A DNA stretch of 64,000 nucleotides from Chromatiales bacterium (GTDB taxonomy: Bacteria > Pseudomonadota > Gammaproteobacteria > Chromatiales > Chromatiaceae), in the NCBI GenBank assembly GCA_028284585.1, contig JANQRK010000066.1, positions 1 to 64,000 on the forward strand. The letters run 5' to 3'. Shown one piece after another: positions 43,751-53,043 of this stretch. How positions within the stretch are numbered: position 1 is the stretch's first letter; each line of letters starts with the position of its first letter. Position numbers and translations under genes: made by a program. The notes under the pieces were generated by a model. It made no database searches. It saw only the letters and a program-made list of their open reading frames with translations, and was not told the DNA's origin.

Positions 43751-44878
43751 TCAGACATCCTCGAACAGGATGTCGGCAAACACTGCGGCACGCTCGTTGC
43801 GCCTATCCGCGAGCACGCTTTTCAGGCAGCTAAGATTACGCAGGAACGCAACGAGATCGCGCAGGTCGGCCGCTTCGTGTTCAAGCTCCCGCTCCCACTG
43901 CCCGAGCCTGCGCTGACGGCCCTTTTTTGTGCTGTGATAGAAGAGATCGAACACCATGTGTCGAACAGGATGGGAGTAGATGTACTCCTGCTGTTCCGAC
44001 TCCAGCACTTCCAATTGCTGCTCCAAGGTAGCGCAGACTTCGGTCATCTCCTGCTCGGCGAGGACGATATCAGCACCTCCCACGCAATCACTGTATAGCG
44101 TCAGCATGGCCATGACGTCGCCGTGCCTGCGCGCCCTGAGTAGGTCACGCATGCGTGCTTGCTTGGCCTGGCGCTGTTCGGGATCGGGCTCGCGATCCGG
44201 GTGTAGGGCTTGGGCGGCGCGACGGAACAGGTCCTTCGCCCAGCAACCGTCCATCACTGTTCGGCCGAGGTGGGCCTCGTCCTCGTCGTCCATCCATTCT
44301 GGCCCATCGGCATCGAAGCCCGCGTCGAAACCGGCATCGAACGCCTCCGGCTCTGAGTCGACGTCATCAAACCCGAACAGGTCCTCTTGACTTGGACCAT
44401 CGTCGCTGTCGTCGGCCTGTTCTCCACTGCCTCCCTGGCCGAGCTCGGTTTCGACGTCCTCACTGTCGGCTTCTAGCCTTGCGACAAGCTCGTCGACCGA
44501 GATATCCATCGAGCTGGCTATCGCCTGACGGTAATCCAAGCGCAGCCGCTCGGCCAGCCGCCGATCGAGCTGTGGAATCCGTCGTTCGATCAGATCTCTG
44601 AGCCATTCGTCCAACTCCGCCCGATGCCAGTCTGACAGGCTCTTGCGGCCCGCGAAAACGATCAGTTTCTCGGTCAATGCGACAAGGTCATCGAACACCA
44701 ACTGGTCGCGCTCGAGCGAGCGTCGATGGAAGGTTTCGACCAATTCGTCCAGATCCTGTCTGAAGCGGACATCAAGCCGGCGCTGCCGCTCGAGCCTGCT
44801 GCGCAGCTTATCGAAGCGTTCCTGCAGCCGGCTCTTGTGCCTGTCACCGGATTTCTGCTGGTCCAGAACGAGTTGCAT
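43751..44878 (-). CDS. J-domain-like cytosolic protein
   Basis: A 375-aa soluble protein. A charged, helical N-terminal part (about 1-150) is followed by a very acidic linker (about 150-205, with DAGFDAGFDADGPEW). A J-domain-like segment (about 215-260) has FRRAAQALHPDREPDPEQ, where HPD is the Hsp70-stimulating motif. A helical C-terminal region closes it. Probably a specialised Hsp70 co-chaperone. Target unknown. It stands alone. Confidence 0.65.
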   Translation of the reverse strand: MQLVLDQQKSGDRHKSRLQERFDKLRSRLERQRRLDVRFRQDLDELVETFHRRSLERDQLVFDDLVALTEKLIVFAGRKSLSDWHRAELDEWLRDLIERRIPQLDRRLAERLRLDYRQAIASSMDISVDELVARLEADSEDVETELGQGGSGEQADDSDDGPSQEDLFGFDDVDSEPEAFDAGFDAGFDADGPEWMDDEDEAHLGRTVMDGCWAKDLFRRAAQALHPDREPDPEQRQAKQARMRDLLRARRHGDVMAMLTLYSDCVGGADIVLAEQEMTEVCATLEQQLEVLESEQQEYIYSHPVRHMVFDLFYHSTKKGRQRRLGQWERELEHEAADLRDLVAFLRNLSCLKSVLADRRNERAAVFADILFEDV

Positions 44879-45253
44879 AGGGTGGCTCTGAAGTAGCGGG
44901 GCCTCGACAGCAGTGTACCCGAAGCCTGGCTAGGGCTGACCTCAATCAGTCCTCACGGCCAACCCGAACTCAGCCATGGCCCGTCCCGTGCGCCCGGCAG
45001 TGGCACCGAAGCCGATCTGGCCGATCCGGTGTCCCTACACAGACACTCCGCAGCGCGAAAAACCAGTTGCCCTGGCAAAAACTCCAGTAACTCAATGCTA
45101 ACATTGCAACAACAATTGAGATCATTGACGCACGGTCGCGAACCCAACCCAGCCATCGCATCCGGCGTATATCTACCGAGTTCTGTGTGCTACCAAAGAC
45201 GTTCCGTACAACATGCAAGTTTCATCGTAACGCTAGCCCGCAAGGAGATTGTG
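44879..45253. other. intergenic, no gene recognised
   Basis: About 375 bp between divergent genes. The region just before the TIR gene is clearly lower in GC than its surroundings. No gene recognised. Confidence 0.35.
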
Positions 45254-45763
45254 ATGCCCGTACTTCTTTCTCACACGCGCAACGACGAACAGGAAGCACA
45301 GCGTATTTCTCACTACCTCATGGAAAACGGCGTCATAAACCACGTAGAACTTTTTGACCAAGAGCAGCAGACGACGGATGAGATAACGGCAAAATTGATG
45401 GAGCGAGTTCAGCTTTGCACTCATCTGATGCCGGTCATATCAGAGTACACAGAGGCATCCTGGTGGGTACCTTTCGAGATCGGTGCAGGAGCTCAGTTCG
45501 ACAAGCGAATTGCTTCTTATCAGCCCACCTCTGCGCAGATGCCAGCGTTTCTCCAAAAGTGGCCCATTTTAAAGAACCACCGAGACCTGGATTGCTTTAT
45601 TCGCTGTTACAAACAAGACACCAGCGTGGCCTTGTCCGCAAGCCATGGCGATACCAAAAGGATCTCCTCGGTTGATCAGTTCCACAGGGAACTCAAAGCA
45701 GCGATCAAGGAAGGGGCCAATGGCGGAAAAGGCGGGAAAAAAGTCTTGAGAATTCGACCCTGA
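45254..45763 (+). CDS. stand-alone TIR-domain protein
   Basis: A 169-aa protein that is almost entirely a TIR-like domain. MPVLLSHTRNDEQEAQ is the first strand and loop. CTHLMPVISEYTEASWWVPFEIGAG corresponds to the later strands and the helix that holds the catalytic Glu of NAD-cleaving TIR proteins. AAGGAG lies six bases before ATG 45254, and the upstream frame shows no TIR features. Bacterial TIRs cut NAD+ or make signal molecules in anti-phage systems such as Thoeris, but no ThsA-like or other effector is adjacent. Function as a defence or stress NADase is inference. Confidence 0.7.
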   Translation: MPVLLSHTRNDEQEAQRISHYLMENGVINHVELFDQEQQTTDEITAKLMERVQLCTHLMPVISEYTEASWWVPFEIGAGAQFDKRIASYQPTSAQMPAFLQKWPILKNHRDLDCFIRCYKQDTSVALSASHGDTKRISSVDQFHRELKAAIKEGANGGKGGKKVLRIRP

Positions 45764-45943
45764 TTTCACTGCCTCAGCGCCTCGGTCAAGGTACGACGGC
45801 ACTTGCCGATCAGTGCCTTCAACAGGCCGTTGCGAACTGCTGGCAATCGATCCGTACCTGTTCGGAGCAGATGGTAGTGTAACCTTTTCGACGCTTCCTA
45901 CGAATTCGTTGGCGCACACACCCGCAACCAACGAGGAAGCATT

Positions 45944-46612
45944 ATGCTCAAGCGGTACGCAGCCCTAGCCCTTTCCCTTGCACTGTTCAGCACCAATGCA
46001 CTGGCGCAGCGCCTGGTCGACTACAGGGTGACCATCACCAACATCACGCCAGCGCAGACCTTTACACCGCAGTTTGTTGTTATCCACTCTGGGAGGGCGA
46101 GCCTGTTTCAAGCAGGAGCCGCTGCCAGCGAGGGGCTCGAGCGCTTGGCCGAGGACGGCAATCCCGCCCTCCTCGGCGATGAGGTTGCCCATGCGGCAAC
46201 GGATACAACCGTCGCCGCTGATCTGTTGGAGCCTGGTGAAACGGTAAGCGTCGACATACGGGGCAATCCGCACCGCGGCTACCTGTCGATTGCCGCTATG
46301 CTGATCCCGACCAACGACAACTTCATGGCCTTGAATCGGGTGCGTCTGCCGCGCCGAGGGTCGTCAAGCTATCATGTCCCTGCGTACGACGCTGGCACTG
46401 AGCTGAACGATCAAAGCTGCCAGAACATCCCTGGGCCGCGCTGCGGTGGAGAAGGCTTCAATGCGGGTGACGGCGAAGGTTTCGTGCATATCGGCAACGG
46501 CTTCCACGAACTGGGCGCCCAAGATGCGGATGGTTTCGAGGTCCTTGGGCCGGCCACCTACGACTGGCGCAACCCCGTTGCCACTATTACCGTCACGCGC
46601 ATGAGAAGATAG
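45944..46612 (+). CDS. secreted spondin-domain protein
   Basis: A 222-aa exported protein. Signal peptide to about 21 (NALAQ), then a spondin-N-like domain: YRVTITNITPAQTFTPQFVV, SLFQAGAAASEGLERLAEDG, and LEPGETVSVDI. Two Cys (QSCQNIPGPRCGG) may form a disulfide. Such proteins are surface or extracellular and of unknown role. GAGGAAG precedes the ATG. It lies just before the ECF sigma gene and might be its target or regulator. Confidence 0.75.
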   Translation: MLKRYAALALSLALFSTNALAQRLVDYRVTITNITPAQTFTPQFVVIHSGRASLFQAGAAASEGLERLAEDGNPALLGDEVAHAATDTTVAADLLEPGETVSVDIRGNPHRGYLSIAAMLIPTNDNFMALNRVRLPRRGSSSYHVPAYDAGTELNDQSCQNIPGPRCGGEGFNAGDGEGFVHIGNGFHELGAQDADGFEVLGPATYDWRNPVATITVTRMRR

Positions 46613-46621
46613 CGAGCAGCC

Positions 46622-46645
46622 GCCGCCCCACGGGTTCGGGGCGGC
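46622..46645 (+). promoter_or_regulatory. strong hairpin just before the sigma gene
   Basis: GCCGCCCC (46622-46629) and GGGGCGGC (46638-46645) pair perfectly around an eight-base loop. The 3' arm sits where the ribosome site of the sigma gene (ATG 46652) should be. It could end transcription after the spondin gene or hide the sigma start. Confidence 0.55.
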
Positions 46646-46651
46646 ACATCT

Positions 46652-47215
46652 ATGACCCAGGTCGAGCAGGCAAGATACGCCGAAGACGAGGCGCGTTGGA
46701 GTGCACTGATGGTCAGTGCCCAACAGGGCAACGAAGCTGACTATCGACAGCTTCTGCGTGAGATCGGAGACGCAGTAAAGGGCTATATTACACTGCGCAT
46801 CGGCGCCCATGAGACGGCGGAAGACTGTGTGCAGGAAGTGCTCATCGCGGTGCACCAGGCCCGCCATACCTATGACGCGCAAAGACCATTCAGGCCATGG
46901 CTGTTTGCCATAGTCCGCCATAAAGTCATCGATAGCCTGCGCCGAGAAGGCTCGAGGAATAAACTCGAGGCACTGCACTCCCGAACGCAGGCGACGCACA
47001 CGACGAGCGATGCGATGGAAGACAGTGTCTCAAGCGGGCTTCTGATACAGGCGTTGTCGGCGCCGCATCGAGAGGCGATCACCCAGACCAAGATTGCTGG
47101 CCTGAGCACGGCCGAGGCTGCATCCCGGCTACAAATCTCTGAAAGTGCGCTCAAGCTACGCGTGCATCGCGGCATCAACCGGCTACGCAAGTTGCTGGCG
47201 GCGGAGTCACCATGA
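46652..47215 (+). CDS. ECF RNA polymerase sigma factor
   Basis: A 187-aa ECF sigma factor. Region 2 (about 35-100) has ETAEDCVQEVLIAVHQA and RPFRPWLFAIVRHKVIDSLR. Region 4 (about 130-183) has LSTAEAASRLQISESALKLR as helix-turn-helix. It overlaps the NrsF-type membrane gene by four bases, the usual sigma/anti-sigma arrangement. It probably activates a small regulon, perhaps its own operon and the spondin gene. Confidence 0.9.
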   Translation: MTQVEQARYAEDEARWSALMVSAQQGNEADYRQLLREIGDAVKGYITLRIGAHETAEDCVQEVLIAVHQARHTYDAQRPFRPWLFAIVRHKVIDSLRREGSRNKLEALHSRTQATHTTSDAMEDSVSSGLLIQALSAPHREAITQTKIAGLSTAEAASRLQISESALKLRVHRGINRLRKLLAAESP

Positions 47216-47853
47216 GGACGCGTGATCAACTGCTGGATTCGCTGGCCAGCGATTTGGCACCTGTGCGGCCTGCTCCGAATCTGGTTTTGCTAATCGGCTC
47301 GTGGCTGCTAGGCAGCCTGGCCTATGTGGTGCTGTCGACCTGGATCCTTGGTCCATTGCGGCCTGGTGTGGCTGCACAGTTGCTGGATCACCCCCGTTTT
47401 CTGTTCGAGATGTCTTTCGGCCTTGTGGCGATCAGTGTGCTGGCCATTGCCTTGTTTCGCTCTGCAATACCCGGACGCCTGACGCGCCGCATGGCAATCC
47501 TGGCTATCGGCTTGGTGTCGTTGTGGTTGTTCAACTATGTCGCTGGTTTGCTCAGTCCCGCCCTGGCGCCCAGTATGCTGGGCAAACGTCCGCACTGTCT
47601 GGTTGAAACGCTGATCTATGCGGTGCCACCCATGTTGGCAGCAATTTACTGGCTGCACCGCCTGTACCCCTTGCGTCCTCTGCGCAGTGCGCTGCTTGCC
47701 GGTCTGGCAGCGGGTCTATTGCCCGCATGGTACATGCAGCTTGCTTGCATGTACGAACCCGTGCACATCCTCTCCCGGCATATCCTGCCCGGCTTGTTGG
47801 TAGCGACACTGGCGCCGGTTTTGATGTGGCTGATTGTCAGATTGCGGCGCTAG
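47212..47853 (+). CDS. NrsF-type (DUF1109) anti-sigma membrane protein
   Basis: A 213-aa inner-membrane protein with six helices from about residue 25 to 210 and a short cytosolic N-terminus (MRTRDQLLDSLASDLAPVRP) typical of DUF1109/NrsF. In Caulobacter NrsF holds its sigma factor in response to heavy metal and redox stress through periplasmic Cys. Here candidate Cys are in RPHCLVE and QLACMYEP. Confidence 0.85.
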   Translation: MRTRDQLLDSLASDLAPVRPAPNLVLLIGSWLLGSLAYVVLSTWILGPLRPGVAAQLLDHPRFLFEMSFGLVAISVLAIALFRSAIPGRLTRRMAILAIGLVSLWLFNYVAGLLSPALAPSMLGKRPHCLVETLIYAVPPMLAAIYWLHRLYPLRPLRSALLAGLAAGLLPAWYMQLACMYEPVHILSRHILPGLLVATLAPVLMWLIVRLRR

Positions 47854-48279
47854 ACGGCTGGCTCACCCATTGTTTTGTCAAAGAATGGAAAGATTCAGAA
47901 GAAGGACCGCCACAGTTACACGCGTCCACACCAGCTAAGGCCTTGGTCCTGCACTCGGCTCAGCGACTGTAGCGAGCGCAGGATTGGAAAAATACCCCCG
48001 TTCATAATCTGGATATCCGCTGCTTTGTCGAAGCACTTGGAGCGCGGTCTGCCGGCAGTGGAAACGCAAGTGCCTTGCAATCGCCAATCCGCTCTCGGTC
48101 GATACGAGCCCCCGGTTCTCGGCAGGTGATTGACCTAAGACAAAGATGATTGATCTCTCCAATTTGCCCAGGCCCTGCTATCAAGATTCCAGCGCCCGCG
48201 CCGCTGCCCGCCTTGGGAATTGAACTATTCTATTAGGGCTAAGCCGACTATGCGCCAGTCCGACAGGGAGACGCCGACG
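47854..48279. other. intergenic, no gene recognised
   Basis: About 425 bp before the hybrid kinase. No gene, repeat or RNA recognised. Kinase promoter presumed here. Confidence 0.35.
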
Positions 48280-51200
48280 ATGCGCCAGGCACCGCAAACC
48301 CCATCGACCCCGGCTCGCACCCATCCAGTGGGTATCGCCCGTCTCAAGATCGTGTTGTTATTTGCCGCCTTCGGGGCAGTCTGGATACTGCTCTCCGACC
48401 AGGCGGTGCGCTGGATCCCGCATGCATCGACAGCTTTGGACGACACCCGCCGGGTCCTCGACTGGGCCTTCATCTTGGCCGGTTCGCTTTTGATCTTTGG
48501 GCTGTTGCGCCAACGCCAGGCACCCAACGAACCGGTCGCAACCCCCAAGGCCCGTTCTCTGAGCCAAAGCTGGCTGGTTCTGCTGTTGGCCACGACCGTC
48601 GTCGCCCTGACCACGGCCACGATCATCGACACGATTGTAAAGGGGAAACACGAGGAAGGCGTCCGACTACTCGCCGTCGCCAACCTGAAGAGCCGCCTGG
48701 TAGCCGATTGGCTGAGCGAACGCAGCGCCGACGCCCAGGTCCTATTGCACACGCCGATGCTGGCCGAGTACTACCAGCGCTGGCGCAGCGCCGACCAAGA
48801 CACCGGCCGTGATCAGATCATCGAACTGCTCGACGAGTATCGCGGCCACTATGGCTTCAGTGACGCGATGTTGTTCGACGGGCCAGCCAGGCCCGTTTGG
48901 CGTGCGCAGGGTGACCCTGCACAAAGCGGCCGTCGGTTGATCGCCACCATGGCCGATGCAGCACGCGCTCAGGAGGTCCGACGCTTGGGGCCCTACAGCA
49001 CCGCCGCGGGCATGACGGCGATCGACTTCATCATACCGTTGCGGGCTGGTACCGACAGCGACAGACCCATCATAGTCTTGCGCGTCGATCCGCACGACGA
49101 CCTGTATCCGCTGCTAAATACCTGGTCTGTCCGCCAGTCGAGCGAGACACTGCTGTTTATCAATGCCGAGGGCCGCGCGAGATTCTTCACCGACCTCGCG
49201 AAACGAACGACCGCGCCATCCACCTTCATCTTGGCCGACGTCAACCTGAGCGACCCCCGTAATCTTGGACACGTAAGGGGAGGTATCGACTACAGTGGCG
49301 TTCCGGTGATGGGTGTCGCGTTGCCGATCGCCAATTCCGATTGGTTTCTCGTCACCAAAGTGGATCGTGCCGAGATGTACCATGACTTGACTGCGGAGAT
49401 CCTATGGGAACTCCTGGTTGGCATCCTCACCCTGGCCGCCGTGTTGATCGGCGCCCATATGGTGAGGCAGCAACACGCCCTCAACCTAGCCAAGCAACAG
49501 CAGGCGCAAGGCGAACTGCTGACGCGCGTGAGCCAGATGGCCCGACTGGGTGGATGGGAGTTCGACGTCACGACTGGGCGATGCACCCTCAGCCGGGAGG
49601 CCGCGCGCATCCACGAGGTCGCACCACCACTAGAGACCGATATCGACCGGGTGCTCGCCGGCTTCCGGGACGAATCGCGCCAGCGGGTCGATAGCGCGAT
49701 CGCGGCAGCGGTGGATGAGGCCCAGCCCTACGACCTCGAACTCGAGCTTGCCACCAATGGTGGACAGGCACAGTGGGTCAGGACCATGGGCATCCCGGTA
49801 TTGGACGGCGGGCGAGTCGGCGGGCGGGTCGTAAAACTGCTGGGAGCCACCCAGGACGTCACTGAGCAAAAGAAGACCCAGCTGCTCCTGGAACGTGAGC
49901 GAGGGCTTCTCGAGACACTGATCCAGACGCTTCCCGATTTGGTCTGGTTGAAAAACCCCGGAGGTATCTTCCTGACCTGTAATGCCCGCGTCGAACAACG
50001 CTTCGGTGCGGAGAAATCACAGATCATCGGTCACACCGACCATGATTTCATCGACCATGCACTCGCCTCCCGGGCCCTTGCCAGAGACCTGGCAGCGATA
50101 GAGGCCGGCAAACCGCAAACCCATCAAGAGGTCGTAGAGTTCGCGGACGATGGCCACATCGAACACCTCGAGACGATCACGACACCGATGTACGATGGGC
50201 AGGGCAAGCTGGTGGGCGTGCTCGGGATCGCACGCGATATCACCGTGCTGCACAACTCCCAGGAGGCATTGCGCGAGAGCGAGGCGCAGACCCGCCTGCT
50301 GTTGGAATCGACGTCCGAGGCCATCTACGGCATGGATACTCAGGGGACCATCACCTTCGTAAACCCCGCCTGTGTGCACCTGCTGGGTTACGATGAGGAT
50401 GCGGAGTTGCTGGGCAAGCCAGCACATGCCCAGCTACACCACAGCCACGCCGATGGGTCGCCCTATCCCCTGGACGACTGTCCGATATACCAGTCCTTCC
50501 TTGCCAACCAGGGTGTCCATGTCGTCGACGAGGTGTTTTGGCGACGCGACGGATCCAGCGTGGATGTCGAATACAGGGCCCACCCGATTCGTCGTGACGG
50601 GGTTGTGATCGGCACTGTGGTCGCGTTCCTTGACGTCACTGAACGGCGTGCCGCCGAGGCCCAGCTACGCAAGCTGTCGCAGGCGGTCGAACAGAGTTCC
50701 GAGAGTTTCGTGATCACCGACCGCGAGGGGCGGATCGAATACGTCAACCAGACCTTTGTGGACAAGACTGGCTACTCCCGTGAAGAGGCCATGGGCAAAA
50801 ACCCGAGCATACTCCAGTCGGGCAAGACGCCCAGGGAGACCTATAAGGCAATGTGGGCCGCACTGCGCGCCGGGCGGCCCTGGAAGGGTAAATTCTTCAA
50901 CCGAAGGCGCGACGGCAGTGAGTACATCGAGTTCGCCATCATATCGCCCATCCAGGAGGACGGTGAGATCACCCACTATGTGGCGGTCAAGGAAGACATC
51001 ACTGAAAAGCAGCGCATGGGAGAAGAACTCGACCGGCACCGTGCGCATCTCGAAGACCAGGTGAAAAAGCGTACCGCCGAGCTCGCCGAGGCGCGTGATC
51101 TGGCCGATGCCGCCAACCAGGCCAAGAGTGATTTCCTGGCCAACATGAGCCATGAAATCCGCACGCCGATGAATGGCGTCGTCGGCCTGCTAGGGGTGCT

Positions 51201-53043
51201 GGAACACACAGACCTGTCGGACCACCAGAGCGGGCTGATCGAGACTATCCACCAGTCTGCCCATACCCTGCTGGAGCTGATCGACGACATCTTGGATTTT
51301 TCCAAGATCGAGGCGGGTCGAATGACCCTGGAGCGCACTCCGGTTTCGATCGAGGAGGTCTGCGCGGGCGTATGCAGTGCGCTCGCGGTCAACGCGACCC
51401 AACGCGGCGTAAACCTGCTGCAGTTCGTACAACCCGGGATGCCCTTGGTCATGTCGGACGGCCTGCGGCTGCGCCAGGTCTTGTACAACCTGCTTGGAAA
51501 CGCGATCAAGTTTACCGCGGATGAAAATGCAGACGGACATGTCTGGGTAACCGCCGAGGTGACGCAGGCCGATCCGCTGCGTGTGCGCTTGCGCATCGAG
51601 GACAACGGCATTGGTATGGCACCCGAGACGCTCGACGGGCTCTTTCAGGCCTTTACCCAGGCCGAGGCCTCTACCACCCGGCGGTTCGGCGGGACTGGGC
51701 TGGGCCTGACCATATGCAAGCACGTGGTGGACATGATGGGTGGCGAGATCAGGGTCACCAGTGTTCTCGGCCAGGGATCCTGCTTTAGTGTCGACCTGCC
51801 GTTGGAAACAGCACCCGATCAATCGGTGGCGGACGACCCTGACCTTGCTGACCTGCATTGTGTCATGGTCGAAGGCGATGGGCGCTTCGCCGACGGCCTC
51901 GAGGTCTACCTGCAGCACGCCGGGGTAAGCGTCTCCAGGATCTCGTCGCTCGATGATCTCGCGCGCTGCCTCGATCGACCCGCCGCAGCACAAGTGGTCG
52001 TTTTCCTGGACGGCACCCTGGCACCCAATGGTGCACCAGGATGTCCGCCGCTACCGGATGGTGTCGCGGCCGTGATGATCACACAGGGGCGCAACCACTC
52101 GGCCCTGAAAGCGATATCTGCGGTCACCGTGCTCGACGGCAGCGGTCTGAGCCGACAGGCCTTTTTATGCGGCATCGCGAGTGCCGCCGGGCGGCCGTCC
52201 GCGACTACGGAATCCAGCGCACCGGCGCAGGCAGTGCCAGCAGGCCGGCCGACGGTGGCACCGAGCATCGCCGAGGCACGTGCCCAGGGCGGACTGATCC
52301 TGGTCGCCGAAGACGACGCCGTCAATCAGTCGGTGATCCTGCAACAGCTCAGCCTGTTGGGCTATGCCGCCGAGGTCGCGAACGATGGCGCGGCGGCACA
52401 CGGACTGTGGCGCCAGGGAGGATACTCGCTGCTGCTGACCGACCTCCATATGCCGGAGATGGACGGTTACGCACTCACCGCGGCGATACGTGCAGAGGAG
52501 ACGACGGCGCATCTACCGATCGTGGCACTGACCGCAAATGCCCTGCGCGGTGAATCGAAACGCACGCGGGCAGCGGGCATGGACGACTATCTCACCAAGC
52601 CGGTTTCGCTCGAGGCACTGCGCCAGATGCTGCGGCGCTGGTTGCCCGAGCCGTCATCGCCTGGCATGGCTCCGGAACAGCCCGAACCACCCGCCCTGGA
52701 CACAGGCCCTGTCGATCTCGACGTCCTGCGTGGCCTGGTGGGTGACAATGAAGAGATCATCCAAGGCCTGTTGACCAAGTTCCGAGAATCCGCCAGTGAA
52801 TATGCCGAGGCACTGCGGACGGCCAACGACGCCGGTGATATCGGCGAGTTGGGAGCCATTGCCCACAAATTGAAGTCGGCCGCTCGCTCGGTCGGCGCGC
52901 TCGGGCTGGGCGATATCTGCGCCTCCCTGGAAAACGCGGCCAAGACCAATGACCAGGCGAAGGTCGAGAGCACTTTGACGGAATTTCACGAGGTCTACCA
53001 GGGGGTCCACCAGGCGATCGACCACCTGATAGTGGTCCAATGA
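48280..53043 (+). CDS. multi-PAS hybrid sensor histidine kinase with REC and HPt
   Basis: A protein of about 1590 aa. Membrane helices at about 20-45, 60-75 and 90-115, a periplasmic sensor region (about 120-370, dCache-like), a fourth helix (about 380-400), then four PAS domains between about 420 and 905 (for example SSESFVITDREGRIEYVN and GKNPSILQSGKT). HisKA follows with NMSHEIRTPMNGV, then HATPase_c with NLLGNAIKFT, a degenerate receiver, a REC domain with TDLHMPEMDGY, and an HPt domain with HKLKSAARS. ATG 48280 follows AGGGAG. ATG 48250 and TTG 48220 are alternatives. It overlaps the REC-EAL gene. Signal unknown. Confidence 0.9.
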   Translation: MRQAPQTPSTPARTHPVGIARLKIVLLFAAFGAVWILLSDQAVRWIPHASTALDDTRRVLDWAFILAGSLLIFGLLRQRQAPNEPVATPKARSLSQSWLVLLLATTVVALTTATIIDTIVKGKHEEGVRLLAVANLKSRLVADWLSERSADAQVLLHTPMLAEYYQRWRSADQDTGRDQIIELLDEYRGHYGFSDAMLFDGPARPVWRAQGDPAQSGRRLIATMADAARAQEVRRLGPYSTAAGMTAIDFIIPLRAGTDSDRPIIVLRVDPHDDLYPLLNTWSVRQSSETLLFINAEGRARFFTDLAKRTTAPSTFILADVNLSDPRNLGHVRGGIDYSGVPVMGVALPIANSDWFLVTKVDRAEMYHDLTAEILWELLVGILTLAAVLIGAHMVRQQHALNLAKQQQAQGELLTRVSQMARLGGWEFDVTTGRCTLSREAARIHEVAPPLETDIDRVLAGFRDESRQRVDSAIAAAVDEAQPYDLELELATNGGQAQWVRTMGIPVLDGGRVGGRVVKLLGATQDVTEQKKTQLLLERERGLLETLIQTLPDLVWLKNPGGIFLTCNARVEQRFGAEKSQIIGHTDHDFIDHALASRALARDLAAIEAGKPQTHQEVVEFADDGHIEHLETITTPMYDGQGKLVGVLGIARDITVLHNSQEALRESEAQTRLLLESTSEAIYGMDTQGTITFVNPACVHLLGYDEDAELLGKPAHAQLHHSHADGSPYPLDDCPIYQSFLANQGVHVVDEVFWRRDGSSVDVEYRAHPIRRDGVVIGTVVAFLDVTERRAAEAQLRKLSQAVEQSSESFVITDREGRIEYVNQTFVDKTGYSREEAMGKNPSILQSGKTPRETYKAMWAALRAGRPWKGKFFNRRRDGSEYIEFAIISPIQEDGEITHYVAVKEDITEKQRMGEELDRHRAHLEDQVKKRTAELAEARDLADAANQAKSDFLANMSHEIRTPMNGVVGLLGVLEHTDLSDHQSGLIETIHQSAHTLLELIDDILDFSKIEAGRMTLERTPVSIEEVCAGVCSALAVNATQRGVNLLQFVQPGMPLVMSDGLRLRQVLYNLLGNAIKFTADENADGHVWVTAEVTQADPLRVRLRIEDNGIGMAPETLDGLFQAFTQAEASTTRRFGGTGLGLTICKHVVDMMGGEIRVTSVLGQGSCFSVDLPLETAPDQSVADDPDLADLHCVMVEGDGRFADGLEVYLQHAGVSVSRISSLDDLARCLDRPAAAQVVVFLDGTLAPNGAPGCPPLPDGVAAVMITQGRNHSALKAISAVTVLDGSGLSRQAFLCGIASAAGRPSATTESSAPAQAVPAGRPTVAPSIAEARAQGGLILVAEDDAVNQSVILQQLSLLGYAAEVANDGAAAHGLWRQGGYSLLLTDLHMPEMDGYALTAAIRAEETTAHLPIVALTANALRGESKRTRAAGMDDYLTKPVSLEALRQMLRRWLPEPSSPGMAPEQPEPPALDTGPVDLDVLRGLVGDNEEIIQGLLTKFRESASEYAEALRTANDAGDIGELGAIAHKLKSAARSVGALGLGDICASLENAAKTNDQAKVESTLTEFHEVYQGVHQAIDHLIVVQ

